Below are positions 1 through 7,694 of a DNA stretch of 25,655 nt, in pieces. A program made the translations under genes and the position numbers. Source of the stretch: Nocardiopsis sp. NRRL B-16309 (GTDB lineage Bacteria > Actinomycetota > Actinomycetes > Streptosporangiales > Streptosporangiaceae); the NCBI RefSeq assembly GCF_001279585.1, contig NZ_LGEC01000071.1, positions 1 to 25,655 of the forward strand, in the 5' to 3' direction. The notes under the pieces are model-generated. The model saw only the letters and a program-made list of their open reading frames with translations, was not told where the DNA came from and did no database searches. The first letter of the stretch is position 1. Each line of letters opens with the position of its first letter.

Positions 1-2475
1 GCCGAGGTTGAGGGGGGTGGTGGGGGTGGGCTGTTCGCGGGTGGTGGTGAAGCTGATAGTGGGGTCGGGTGTGTCGGGGGCGTTGGTGAAGGACACGAAG
101 CGGGCGAGTTTGTCGGGGTCGGCCAGGACGGCGGCCCATTCGTCGGCGTAGGCGGCCACGTGGTCGGCCATGGCCTGTTCGAGTTCGTGGGCGATGCCCA
201 GGGAGTCGTGGACGACGACGTCGCGCAGGTGGTCCAGGCCGCCGTCGAGGGCTTCGATCCAGGGGGCGGTGCGCTGGAGGCGGTCGGCGGTGCGGATGTA
301 GAACATCAGGAAGCGGTCGATGTAGCGGATGAGGGTGTCCTCGTCCAGGTCGGAGGCCAGGAGTTCGGCGTGGCGGGGGGTGAAGCCGCCGTTGCCGCCC
401 ACGTACAGGTTCCAGCCCTGGTCGGTGGCGATGATGCCGAAGTCCTTGCTGCGGGCTTCGGCGCATTCGCGGGCGCATCCGGAGACGGCGGACTTGAGTT
501 TGTGGGGTGAGCGCAGGCCCCGGTAGCGCTCTTCGAGGCGGATGGCGAGTCCGACCGAGTCCTGGACGCCGTAGCGGCACCAGGTGGTGCCCACGCACGA
601 CTTGACGGTGCGCAGGGCCTTGCCGTAGGCGTGTCCGGATTCGAATCCGGCGTTGACCAGGCGTGACCAGATGGCGGGCAGCTGTTCGAGGCGGGCGCCG
701 AACAGGTCGATGCGCTGGCCGCCGGTGATCTTGGTGTAGAGGTGGAAGTCGCGGGCGACCTCGCCGATGACGATGAGCTTGTCGGGGGTGATCTCGCCGC
801 CGGGGATGCGCGGGACGACGGAGTAGGTGCCGTTGCGCTGCATGTTGGCCAGGTAGCGGTCGTTGGTGTCCTGCAGGGTGGCCTGTTCGCCCTCCAGGAT
901 GTGGCCGCCGCCCAGGGAGGCCAGGATGGAGGCGACGGCGGGCTTGCAGATGTCGCAGCCGGTGCCGGTGCCGTGGGCGGCGATGAGCGCGGAGAAGGTG
1001 GTGGTGCGGGTGGCGCGCACGATCTCCACGAGTTCGGCGCGTGACTGGGGGAAGTGCTCGCACAGGGCGGTGGACTGTTCGATGCCGGCCTGGGTGAGGA
1101 TCTGCTTGAGCATGGGCACGCACGAGCCGCAGCTGGTGCCGGCCTTGGTGCAGGCCTTGAGGGCGGGGACGTCGGTGGCGTCCTGGGTGTGGATGGCCTC
1201 GCACAGTTCGCCCTTGGTGACGGCGTTGCAGGAGCAGATCTGCGCGGAGTCGGGCAGGGCGTCGGCGCCCAGGGCGGCCCCGCCCTCGGGGGTGATCAGG
1301 GCGAGCGGGTCGCCGGGCAGGGGTGAGCCGACCATGGGGCGCAGGGTGGCGTAGGCGCCGGCGTCGCCGACCAGGATGCCGCCGAGCAGGGTGGTGGCGT
1401 CGTCGGAGAGCACGAGTTTGGCGTAGCGGCCCGAGGCGGCGTCGTTGACGACCACGTCCAGGGCGCCGTCGGTGCGGCCGTGGGCGTCGCCGAAGCTGGC
1501 CACGTCCACGCCCAGGAGTTTGAGCTTGGTGGAGGTGTCGGCGCCGGTGAAGGTGGCGTCGCCGCCCAGGAGGCGGTCGGCGACCACTTCGGCCATGGCG
1601 TTGCCGGGGGCGATGAGGCCGTAGACGGTGCCGCGGTGGTTGGCGGCCTCGCCGATGGCGTGGATATGGGGGTCGCTGGTGGTGCAGGTGTCGTCGATGG
1701 CGATGCCGCCGCGCGGGCCCAGGTCGAGGTCGCTGGTGCGGGCGAGGTCGTCGCGGGGGCGGATGCCCACGGAGAACACGACGAGGTCGGCGTCCAGGTG
1801 GGAGCCGTCGTCCAGGACCAGGCGGTGGCCGCCGCCGTGGGGGGTGTCCTCGATGGCGGTGGTGGCGGTGCCGGTGTGCACGTGCACGCCCAGGTCGTCG
1901 ATGAGGTTCCTGAGCAGGGCGCCGGCGCCTTCGTCGATCTGGGCGGGCATCAGGTGGGGGGCGAGTTCGACGACGTGGGGCTGCACGCCCAGCAGGCGCA
2001 GGGCGTTGGCGGCCTCCAGCCCGAGCAGGCCGCCGCCGATGACCACGCCGGTGGTGGCGCCCTGGGCGGAGGCGGTGATGGCGTCCAGGTCCTCGATGGT
2101 GCGGTAGACGTGGCAGCCGGGGCGGTCGTGGCCGGGGATGGGGGGCACGAAGGGGGTGGAGCCGGTGGCCAGGACGAGTCGGTCGTAGCCCAGGGTGCGG
2201 CCGGTGGCGGTGGTGACGGTGCGTGCGGTGCGGTCGATGCCGGTGGCGCGCTCGTTGACGTGGATGTCCACACCGGGGCCGGTCAGGTCGCCCAGGGACA
2301 GGTCCTGGGCGTCGGCGCCGTCGAAGTAGGAGGACAGGGCGACGCGGTCGTAGGCGGTGCGGGGTTCCTCGCCCACGACGGTGATGTGCCAGTGGTGGTC
2401 GGTGTCGCGGTCGCGGAGTGCTTCGACGAGCCGGTGTCCGACCATGCCGTTGCCGATGACGACGAGTTCTTCCAT
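1..2475 (-). CDS. nirB: Assimilatory nitrite reductase [NAD(P)H] large subunit, 3' end cut by window
   Basis: Cytoplasmic siroheme enzyme that reduces nitrite to ammonium with NAD(P)H. I translated several in-frame stretches covering both ends and the centre, and read 825 residues in all. The N-terminus is MEELVVIGNGMVG, an FAD-binding GxGxxG fold. A BFD-like [2Fe-2S] domain shows C414-x-C416 and C449-x2-C452, followed by a CDICKP segment. The siroheme/[4Fe-4S] ligands are C627-x5-C633 and C667-x3-C671 (SGCARECAEARSKDFG), and the Cys-x5-Cys/Cys-x3-Cys pattern is the family signature. NirB is usually about 840-870 residues, so only the last few codons and the expected nirD lie beyond base 1. 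The ATG at 2475 follows AGGAGGAG about 11 bases upstream. It is on the same strand as narK-nasA-nasB but 12.5 kb away. Confidence 0.95.
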   Translation of the reverse strand, partial: MEELVVIGNGMVGHRLVEALRDRDTDHHWHITVVGEEPRTAYDRVALSSYFDGADAQDLSLGDLTGPGVDIHVNERATGIDRTARTVTTATGRTLGYDRLVLATGSTPFVPPIPGHDRPGCHVYRTIEDLDAITASAQGATTGVVIGGGLLGLEAANALRLLGVQPHVVELAPHLMPAQIDEGAGALLRNLIDDLGVHVHTGTATTAIEDTPHGGGHRLVLDDGSHLDADLVVFSVGIRPRDDLARTSDLDLGPRGGIAIDDTCTTSDPHIHAIGEAANHRGTVYGLIAPGNAMAEVVADRLLGGDATFTGADTSTKLKLLGVDVASFGDAHGRTDGALDVVVNDAASGRYAKLVLSDDATTLLGGILVGDAGAYATLRPMVGSPLPGDPLALITPEGGAALGADALPDSAQICSCNAVTKGELCEAIHTQDATDVPALKACTKAGTSCGSCVPMLKQILTQAGIEQSTALCEHFPQSRAELVEIVRATRTTTFSALIAAHGTGTGCDICKPAVASILASLGGGHILEGEQATLQDTNDRYLANMQRNGTYSVVPRIPGGEITPDKLIVIGEVARDFHLYTKITGGQRIDLFGARLEQLPAIWSRLVNAGFESGHAYGKALRTVKSCVGTTWCRYGVQDSVGLAIRLEERYRGLRSPHKLKSAVSGCARECAEARSKDFGIIATDQGWNLYVGGNGGFTPRHAELLASDLDEDTLIRYIDRFLMFYIRTADRLQRTAPWIEALDGGLDHLRDVVVHDSLGIAHELEQAMADHVAAYADEWAAVLADPDKLARFVSFTNAPDTPDPTISFTTTREQPTPTTPLNLG

Positions 2476-2510
2476 GGCGGGTGGGACTCCTCCTGGTGCG
2501 GGTGCGGTCT

Positions 2511-2611
2511 GTTTCAGGCAACCCGCAGGGTGTTACCCGCGCATCAGCCGTCTGTGTCGGCGGTGTTTCGATGTCCTGTCATTGCAGGTGGGGGGTGCGT
2601 GATTGGTCACG
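2511..2611. promoter_or_regulatory. nirB upstream region with half-sites and a palindrome
   Basis: The 234-base gap between nirB and the divergent methyltransferase contains no gene. Read toward nirB it holds GTAAC (2536-2532) and GAAAC (2515-2511), the two half-sites of a GlnR box but 16 bases apart instead of 6, plus another GAAAC at 2569-2565. At 2598-2611 lies a perfect palindrome, CGTGA-ttgg-TCACG. These are plausible operators for the nitrogen regulators known to control nirB in streptomycetes, but none matches the GlnR consensus fully. Confidence 0.35.
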
Positions 2612-2709
2612 TTGGCCTGGTGGGCGGTGGTGGCGCCCGCGGGCGGCGGGGGGTTGCGCGGGCCGGAAATCGGCTTGGCCGCGGGGCGGCGGGCGCCCAT
2701 CATGGCCCG

Positions 2710-3465
2710 ATGGTGGATCGACACTTCTCCCATCCGGACCTGGCCGAGCTCTATGACTACTTCAGTTTCTGGCGGTGCTCCCCCCAGGACGACTTCTACC
2801 TCGATCTGGTCATGGGCGCCCGCCGGGTGCTGGACGTGGGGTGTGGGACGGGCAAGCTGCAGCGGGTGGCGCGGGAGAGGGGGCACGGCGGGCGCCTGGT
2901 GGGGCTGGATCCGGCCCGGGCGATGCTGGAGGTCGCCCGTCGGGGCCGGGGCGACGTCGAGTGGGTGCTGGGCGACCTGGCCCGGGGCCCCGAGGACGGG
3001 TCGTGCCTGGAGGGCGGGTTCGATCTGGTCGTGATGTCCGGGCACGCCTTCCAGGTGTTCACCACCGACGAGGAGCTGCGTGCTCATCTGGCGGCCGTGC
3101 GGCGGGTGTTGACGGCTCGGGGCCGGTTCGTGTTCGAGACCCGCAATCCGGGCGCGCGGGGCTGGCGGGCGTGGGATCCGGAGCTGGTGCGCACGGTGCG
3201 GGGCCCGGGCGGGCGCCTGGCCAGGTGTGTGCACCGCCTGGTCGGGGTGGAGAGCGACCTGGTGACCTTCACCAGCGACTACAGCGTCCAGGGGTGGCAG
3301 GGGACCCTGGGCTCTCGCAGCACCCTGCGGTTCCTGGACGCCCCCGCCCTGAACGGGTTCCTGGCCGAGGCCGGGCTGAGGGTGAGCGCCCAGTACGGGT
3401 ACTGGGACCGCCGCCCGCTCACCGCCACCAGCCAGGAGATCATCACCTTCGCGCGCCCGGCCTGA
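2710..3465 (+). CDS. Class I SAM-dependent methyltransferase
   Basis: A 251-residue soluble protein with the Rossmann-type methyltransferase core. Motif I, VLDVGCGTG, is at residues 40-48, and an acidic loop follows (GLDPARAML, the Asp after strand 2 that binds the ribose of SAM). A later VMSGHAFQVF stretch matches the post-II region of small-molecule methyltransferases. The substrate cannot be told. The ATG at 2710 gives a sensible start at MVDRHFSHPDLAELYD, but there is no convincing ribosome binding site. GTG 2713 is an alternative, and ATG 2702 is out of frame. The gene is divergent from nirB and is followed by a 140-base gap with its own promoter for the next gene, so it is probably monocistronic. 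Confidence 0.85.
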   Translation: MVDRHFSHPDLAELYDYFSFWRCSPQDDFYLDLVMGARRVLDVGCGTGKLQRVARERGHGGRLVGLDPARAMLEVARRGRGDVEWVLGDLARGPEDGSCLEGGFDLVVMSGHAFQVFTTDEELRAHLAAVRRVLTARGRFVFETRNPGARGWRAWDPELVRTVRGPGGRLARCVHRLVGVESDLVTFTSDYSVQGWQGTLGSRSTLRFLDAPALNGFLAEAGLRVSAQYGYWDRRPLTATSQEIITFARPA

Positions 3466-3528
3466 GCGCCCGCTGCGCCGTGGCCCAACACGTGGCCGGG
3501 GTGCGCCAGGGTTTGGGCTGAGGCGTCA

Positions 3529-3557
3529 TTGTCCTGGTCGGGGGCGGCCCGCATACT
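3529..3557 (+). promoter_or_regulatory. Candidate housekeeping promoter for the FrnE-like gene
   Basis: TTGTCC (3529-3534) and CATACT (3552-3557) are separated by 17 bases and lie about 50 bases before the GTG start at 3606. Both hexamers resemble the -35 and -10 of actinobacterial primary sigma factors. This is consensus matching only. Confidence 0.45.
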
Positions 3558-3605
3558 GGCTGGTGGTGGCAGGCGTGTCGTGTCGGGTGAGAGTGGGGGT
3601 CCTTC

Positions 3606-4247
3606 GTGCGGGTCGACGTGTGGTCCGACATCGTGTGCCCGTGGTGCTTCATCGGCAAGCGCCGGCTGGAGGCGGCACTGGAGCGCTTCGAGGGCGCCGG
3701 GCAGGTGGAGCTGGTCTGGCACAGCTACCAGCTCGACCCGGGTTTTCCGCGGGGGCGCAGCGAGCCGGTGTACGCGTCGCTGGCGGCCAGGATGGGGGCC
3801 TCCACCGAGCAGGTGCGGACGATGACCGAGCAGGTGGCGCTGGTGGCCGCCACGGAGGGCCTGGACTACGACCTGGCGGGCGCGCTGATGGTCAACACCC
3901 TGGACGCGCACCGGCTGGTGCACCTGGCCCGGCAGAGCGGCCTGGACGGCGCGGTGATGGACCGCCTGCTGCTGGCGCAGCTGGTGCAGGCCCGTGATCT
4001 GAGCGACCCGGAGACCCTGGTGGAGCTGGTGGCGCAGGTGGGGGTGGACGCGCGGGCGGCGCGGGGTGTGCTGGCGGGTGAGGACTTCACCGACCAGGTG
4101 CGCCAGGAGGGCGACCAGGCGCGGCGGCTGGGCGCGACCGGGGTGCCCTTCGTGGTGATGGACGGGGCGTTCGGGGTGTCGGGGGCCCAGCCGGTGCAGG
4201 CGTTGGTCTCGGCGCTGGACAAGGCCTTCACCGCCGCGCGCGGCTGA
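3606..4247 (+). CDS. DsbA-family oxidoreductase, FrnE-like
   Basis: A 213-residue thioredoxin-fold protein of the DsbA/FrnE branch, with no signal peptide and therefore cytoplasmic. The redox motif CPWC is at residues 11-14, directly after the first strand (MRVDVWSDIV). The cis-proline loop TGVPF places Pro181 opposite it, and the helical insertion spans roughly 55-165, as is normal for this family. In Deinococcus FrnE is a disulfide isomerase linked to oxidative-stress tolerance. FrnE of Streptomyces is tied to polyketide clusters, but none is visible here. The start is GTG at 3606, since no in-frame ATG precedes the CPWC strand. It converges on the DUF1348 gene with only 18 bases between stops. 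Confidence 0.9.
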   Translation: MRVDVWSDIVCPWCFIGKRRLEAALERFEGAGQVELVWHSYQLDPGFPRGRSEPVYASLAARMGASTEQVRTMTEQVALVAATEGLDYDLAGALMVNTLDAHRLVHLARQSGLDGAVMDRLLLAQLVQARDLSDPETLVELVAQVGVDARAARGVLAGEDFTDQVRQEGDQARRLGATGVPFVVMDGAFGVSGAQPVQALVSALDKAFTAARG

Positions 4248-4265
4248 ACCCCCTCGGGGTGCGGT

Positions 4266-4718
4266 TCAGGCCAGGGGGAGGGGCACGCCGTGCTCGTGGG
4301 GCGGGCGGGGGCCGTGGATGCGGCGCTGGTCGGCGGTGATGGGCACGTCGTTGATGCTGGCCTCGCGGCGGCGCATCAGCCCCTGGTCGTCGAACTCCCA
4401 CAGTTCGTTGCCGTAGCTGCGCCAGTGCCGGCCCTGGTCGTCGTGCCACTCGTACTGGAAGCGCACGGCGATGCGGTCCTGGCCGAAGGCCCACAGCTCC
4501 TTGCGCAGGGCGTAGTCGAGTTCGCGCCGCCACTTGTCGGTGAGGAAGGCCTGGATCTGGTCGCGTCCGGTGAGGAAGCGGTCGCGGTTGCGCCACTGGG
4601 AGTCGGGTGTGTAGGCCAGGGAGACCCGGTGGGCGTCGCGGGTGTTCCAGGCGTCCTCGGCGGCCTGGACCTTGGTGCGGGCGTCGGCGGCGGTGAAGGG
4701 CGGCAGGGGCGGTCGCAT
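4266..4718 (-). CDS. DUF1348 / NTF2-like (SnoaL-type) protein
   Basis: A 150-residue single-domain protein. Sequence blocks AAEDAWNTRDAHRVSLAY, WRNRDRFLTGRDQI, ELDYALRKELWAFGQDRIAV, YEWHDD and the C-terminal SYGNELWEFDDQGLMRRR-ASINDVPI match the DUF1348 branch of NTF2-like proteins over its usual full length of about 150 residues. The biochemical role of the family is unknown. NTF2-like folds often bind small hydrophobic ligands. The ATG at 4718 has a strong GAGGAG ribosome binding site 9 bases upstream. The gene is divergent from glxA across 124 bases and is a natural candidate target of that regulator. Confidence 0.9.
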   Translation of the reverse strand: MRPPLPPFTAADARTKVQAAEDAWNTRDAHRVSLAYTPDSQWRNRDRFLTGRDQIQAFLTDKWRRELDYALRKELWAFGQDRIAVRFQYEWHDDQGRHWRSYGNELWEFDDQGLMRRREASINDVPITADQRRIHGPRPPHEHGVPLPLA

Positions 4719-4783
4719 CGTGGTGGTCTCCTCGCTCGGGGGCTCGTGGGTCGATCCTGGCGCGGGGGCGGGCCCGGCGGCGA

Positions 4784-4818
4784 TGTCTGTGCGGACACCC
4801 ACCCCGTACATTCGGACA
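4784..4818. promoter_or_regulatory. Candidate operator between DUF1348 and glxA genes
   Basis: TGTCTGTGCGGACA (4784-4797) is an imperfect inverted repeat with TGTC/GACA arms. Its CGGACA half recurs as a direct copy at 4813-4818, exactly 21 bases (two helical turns) away. The second copy lies just before the glxA -10 element, a good place for autoregulation. The binding protein is inferred, not shown. Confidence 0.4.
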
Positions 4819-4829
4819 TGCGGTGTGGC

Positions 4830-4835
4830 TAGGCT
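4830..4835 (+). promoter_or_regulatory. -10 element of a leaderless glxA transcript
   Basis: TAGGCT matches the actinobacterial TAnnnT -10 and ends 7 bases before the ATG at 4843, so transcription should begin at or next to the start codon. There is no Shine-Dalgarno sequence, which agrees with a leaderless mRNA. Confidence 0.55.
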
Positions 4836-4842
4836 CGCCGGT

Positions 4843-5805
4843 ATGGGTGGACGCGCCATCGTGGTGATGGCCTATGAGGGTGTGCGGCTGCTGGACGTGA
4901 CCGCGCCGGCGGAGGTGTTCGCGACCGCCGCGGGGCTGGGCGGGTCCTACACGGTGCGGCTGTGCTCGCCCACCGGGCGGGCGGTGCGGACCTCGGCGGG
5001 TGTGCGCGTGCAGGTCGACGGCGCCGCGGACCAGGTCGGTGACGTGCACACGCTGGTCGTGCCGGGCTCGCCCGAGCTGCCCCGCAGCCCCTGGCCGCGG
5101 GGGCTGGCCGGGGCCGTGCAGGCGCTGGCGGGGCGGGCCGAACGTGTGGCCTCGGTGTGCACGGGCGCGTTCGTGCTGGCCGGGGCGGGCCTGTTGGAGG
5201 GGCGGCGGGCGACCACGCACTGGCGCCACGCCGCGCTGCTGGCGCGCCTGTACCCCCGGGTGCGGGTGGAGGCGGACGCCATCTACGTGCGCGACGGCCG
5301 CGTGCTGACCTCTGCGGGGGTCAGCGCGGGCCTGGACCTGTCGCTGGCGATGGTGGAGCAGGACGAGGGCTCGGACCTGGCCAGGCGGGTGGCCCGCGAC
5401 CTGGTGGTGTTCCTGCAGCGGCCGGGCGGGCAGTCGCAGTTCTCGGTGGCCTCGCGCACCGTCCGCCCGCGCGGGGACGTGCTGCGCCCGGTGCTGGACG
5501 CGGTGGCCGCCGATCCGGGCGCCGACCACTCCGCCCCGGCGCTGGCCGCCCGGGCGGGGGTGAGCACCCGGCACCTGGCCCGGCTCTTTCGGGAACGGCT
5601 GGGCACCACGCCCGGCGCCCATGTGGAGGCGGTGCGCCTGGAGGCCGCGCGGGCCCTGCTGGAGGCCGGGGAGAGCGTCTCGGGCGCCGCCCGGCGCTGC
5701 GGACTGGGCAGTGACGAGTCGCTGCGCCGGGTGTTCTGGCGCCACCTGGGATTGACCCCTTCCGCCTACCGCGAGCGCTTCGCCACCGCCCACCGCTGCC
5801 CCTGA
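4843..5805 (+). CDS. GlxA-family transcriptional regulator (DJ-1/PfpI plus AraC HTH)
   Basis: A 320-residue cytoplasmic regulator. The N-terminal DJ-1/PfpI-like domain (about 5-190) has the nucleophile-elbow Cys106 in SVCTGAF and the DGRVLTSAGVSAGLDLSL segment. The C-terminal AraC/XylS DNA-binding domain (about 225-313) has two helix-turn-helices, around LAARAGVSTRHLARLF and AARRCGLGSDESLRRVF, and ends in the normal PSAYRERF. Length and domain order are typical. The effector is unknown. ATG 4843 is chosen because it lies 7 bases after TAGGCT and directly starts the first beta strand. Its stop codon is immediately followed in the same frame by a toxin remnant. Confidence 0.93.
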   Translation: MGGRAIVVMAYEGVRLLDVTAPAEVFATAAGLGGSYTVRLCSPTGRAVRTSAGVRVQVDGAADQVGDVHTLVVPGSPELPRSPWPRGLAGAVQALAGRAERVASVCTGAFVLAGAGLLEGRRATTHWRHAALLARLYPRVRVEADAIYVRDGRVLTSAGVSAGLDLSLAMVEQDEGSDLARRVARDLVVFLQRPGGQSQFSVASRTVRPRGDVLRPVLDAVAADPGADHSAPALAARAGVSTRHLARLFRERLGTTPGAHVEAVRLEAARALLEAGESVSGAARRCGLGSDESLRRVFWRHLGLTPSAYRERFATAHRCP

Positions 5806-6024
5806 CCCCCGCCCGGCCGGGTCGGGATCAAGGAGTTGCGACCCGGGTCGACGTGGCGAAGCGAAGTACGCGTCCTGTTCGTCTTCGATCCCTGGCGTCC
5901 GGCGATCCTCCTGGTGGCAGGAGACAAGGCAGGGCATTGGAACCGGTGGTACGACAAGGCCGTTCCCCTGGCCGAGCAACGGTTCCATGACTACGTTGAG
6001 CGGCGATCCGAGGAGGAACGATGA
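5806..6024 (+). pseudogene. RelE/HigB-type (Gp49-like) toxin remnant, N-terminus lost
   Basis: The frame opened by the glxA stop reads about 72 codons. From residue 8 on (IKELRPGSTWRSEVRVLF, then FDPWRPAILLVAGDKAGHW) it matches the C-terminal half of phage-derived Gp49-like/HigB toxins, a family normally about 110-120 residues long. Roughly the first 45-55 residues are absent, and glxA sequence occupies that place. The only upstream start-like codon (TTG 5836) abuts AAGGAG with no spacing, so expression is unlikely. The stop overlaps the antitoxin ATG by four bases (ATGA), the arrangement expected of an intact toxin-antitoxin pair. I infer a deletion that fused the decayed toxin to the end of glxA. 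Confidence 0.8.
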
Positions 6025-6350
6025 GCGGATACAGCAAGTGGGATCGCGACGACTACGTCGAACGTGTGGGTGGCACACAGGCGGCCGAGCGGCGACGCAA
6101 GGCACTGCTGGCGAGGGTGGACGCCCAACGGTTGGTGGGCATCCGCAAGGAGCGTGGCCTGACTCAGGGCGATGTGGCCGAACGGATGGGTGTGACCAAG
6201 GGCCGGGTGAGCCAGATCGAGCAGGGCGAGGTGTTCACCGTGGACGCGATCGCGCGATACGTACGGGCGCTGGGCGGGGAACTCAGGCTCACAGCGGACT
6301 TCGACGGGGCCAGCTACACCGTGAGCTCGGACCGGCTGGAGGCCTGCTGA
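6021..6350 (+). CDS. XRE-family antitoxin (HigA-like), toxin partner broken
   Basis: A 109-residue protein with a Cro/C1-type helix-turn-helix at about 38-91 (VGIRKERGLTQGDVAERM, then VTKGRVSQIEQGE). An Arg-rich N-terminal helix (AAERRRKALLARVDAQR) precedes it. This is the standard form of the XRE antitoxins paired with Gp49-like toxins, which repress their own operon and neutralise the toxin. ATG 6021 overlaps the toxin-remnant stop as ATGA, and GAGGAACG precedes it. The antitoxin frame is intact although the toxin is not, so it may persist as a solitary regulator or as an anti-addiction factor. The hairpin at 6374 follows. Confidence 0.88.
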   Translation: MSGYSKWDRDDYVERVGGTQAAERRRKALLARVDAQRLVGIRKERGLTQGDVAERMGVTKGRVSQIEQGEVFTVDAIARYVRALGGELRLTADFDGASYTVSSDRLEAC

Positions 6351-6373
6351 AGGGGTGACGGGTCGGGCGCGGC

Positions 6374-6391
6374 CCCTCCCCCGTGGGAGGG
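6374..6391 (+). terminator. Hairpin after the antitoxin gene
   Basis: CCCTCCC-ccgt-GGGAGGG is a perfect 7-bp stem with a 4-base loop, 23 bases after the antitoxin stop. There is no U-tract, as is usual for actinomycete hairpin terminators. Confidence 0.55.
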
Positions 6392-6485
6392 AGGCGGTTC
6401 CGGCTGCGGGGGGAGGTGCGGGCGGGGTGCGCTCGGCGAGGGTGGAGGCATCGAGAACACGCGCCACCACACAGGAGTGAGCCCC

Positions 6486-7616
6486 ATGGCCCCCGTACCG
6501 CCCACCGCTTCCCCGCACACCCACGAGAGTCCGCGCACCCTGCTCGTCCCCTGGTCCGTCCTGGCCTGGTCGGCCGCTCTGCTGGGGATCGGCCTGGGCT
6601 GGCTGGCCGGCGTCCTGCCCCGGGGCGTGCCCGACACCGACGGCTTCGGGTCACTGTTCACCGGACAGGGCCTCGCGGTGGCCTCGGCCGCCGCCATCGG
6701 CGTGGGCGCCGCCGGCGTCGTCAGCGCCCTGTCGCTGCTGCGGCGCGAGGGCGCGGGAGGGCGCCCGGCCGAGGTGGCGGCCTGGGCGATGGCCGCCCTG
6801 GTCCTGGTGGTCTTCGTCGACGGCTCGTTGCTGGCCCTGTTCGGCTACTCGATGGTGATGCCGTTCGTGGGCTGGTTCGTGCCCGGCCTGTTCGCCGCCT
6901 GGATCGAGGCTGTCCTGGACCCGACGGGCCTGACGCTGCTCTGGTGCGCCCTGGGAACCGCCCTGTGGGTGGCCGCGGCGCTCACGCACCGCCGGGCCCG
7001 GCTGCGGGCCTGCCAGAGCTGTGGGCGCGGCCGGGCCTGGAGCGCGCGGGAGGAGCGCCGGGTGCGGGCGCGCGCCGCCGTGGTGGGGCGCTGGGCGGTG
7101 GCGGCCGGGGTGGTGCTGGCGCTGCTGTACCCGATGATGCGCTTCCCGTGGCTGTTCGGTGTCGCGCCCGGGATGAGCGAGCAGGACACCGCGATGATGG
7201 TGTCCGACCCGAGCACCGTGCTGATCGGTGTGGGGCTGGGTTCGGCCGGGGTGGTGGGCGCGGTGCTCATGCTGGGGCTGGTCCAGCGGTGGGGGGTGCG
7301 CTTCCCGCGGTGGATGGTGGGCCTGGCGGGCCGGCGCGTGCCGGTGGCGCTGGCGGTGGTCCCGGCCGCGCTGGTGACGGTGGCGCTGGTGTCCATGGGG
7401 CGCAGCGTGCTGGTGCAGCTGGCCACGGAGGACCTCTCCGCCACTCCCCTGACCGAGCAGCTGCACAGCGTGGTGTTCGCGTCGATGGCGCTGTGGGGCG
7501 CGGCGCTGGCGGTGGCGACCGCCGCCTACGCGGTGCGCCGGCGCGCCGAGTGCGGCCGGTGCGGGCGCGGGCTGCCCGAGGCCGAGCCCGGCCGCGTCCC
7601 GGTCCCGGCCGTGTGA
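6486..7616 (+). CDS. Polytopic membrane protein with two CxxCGRG motifs, function unknown
   Basis: A 376-residue integral membrane protein not assigned to a family. About eight or nine hydrophobic segments can be seen, near residues 21-44, 63-85, 99-121, 124-143, 149-166, 199-219, 243-267, 286-306 and 326-350. Two short cytosol-like loops carry matching cysteine motifs: CQSCGRGR (C176, C179) at mid-protein and CGRCGRG (C356, C359) near the C-terminus. Together they could form one four-Cys metal site, or mark a duplicated half. ATG 6486 is chosen because AGGAG (6473-6477) is 8 bases upstream, and GTG 6477 overlaps that ribosome binding site. It converges on the OmpA-type gene across a strong terminator. 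Confidence 0.82.
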   Translation: MAPVPPTASPHTHESPRTLLVPWSVLAWSAALLGIGLGWLAGVLPRGVPDTDGFGSLFTGQGLAVASAAAIGVGAAGVVSALSLLRREGAGGRPAEVAAWAMAALVLVVFVDGSLLALFGYSMVMPFVGWFVPGLFAAWIEAVLDPTGLTLLWCALGTALWVAAALTHRRARLRACQSCGRGRAWSAREERRVRARAAVVGRWAVAAGVVLALLYPMMRFPWLFGVAPGMSEQDTAMMVSDPSTVLIGVGLGSAGVVGAVLMLGLVQRWGVRFPRWMVGLAGRRVPVALAVVPAALVTVALVSMGRSVLVQLATEDLSATPLTEQLHSVVFASMALWGAALAVATAAYAVRRRAECGRCGRGLPEAEPGRVPVPAV

Positions 7617-7640
7617 GGCCGGGGCGCCGACAGGGCGCGT

Positions 7641-7675
7641 GAGGGTGCCCCGCCCGGTCCGGGCGGGGCACCCTC
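7641..7675. terminator. Bidirectional terminator hairpin between convergent genes
   Basis: A perfect 16-bp inverted repeat (7641-7656 with 7660-7675) has a 3-base loop, GTC. It lies between the stops at 7616 (plus) and 7695 (minus), so it can serve both transcripts. Confidence 0.85.
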
Positions 7676-7694
7676 GGTGTGTGCGGGCGCGGTG

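Noticed and set aside
1480..3465. A 661-codon open frame on the plus strand covering nirB's complement and the methyltransferase
   Set aside because: Only codons from 2710 on look like protein. The earlier part is Gly/Val/Ala-rich and is the reverse shadow of nirB, which has full catalytic motifs.
5836..6024. Expression of the toxin remnant as a short 62-residue protein from TTG 5836
   Set aside because: The AAGGAG touches the start codon with no spacer and the first half of the toxin fold is missing, so a pseudogene is the better reading.
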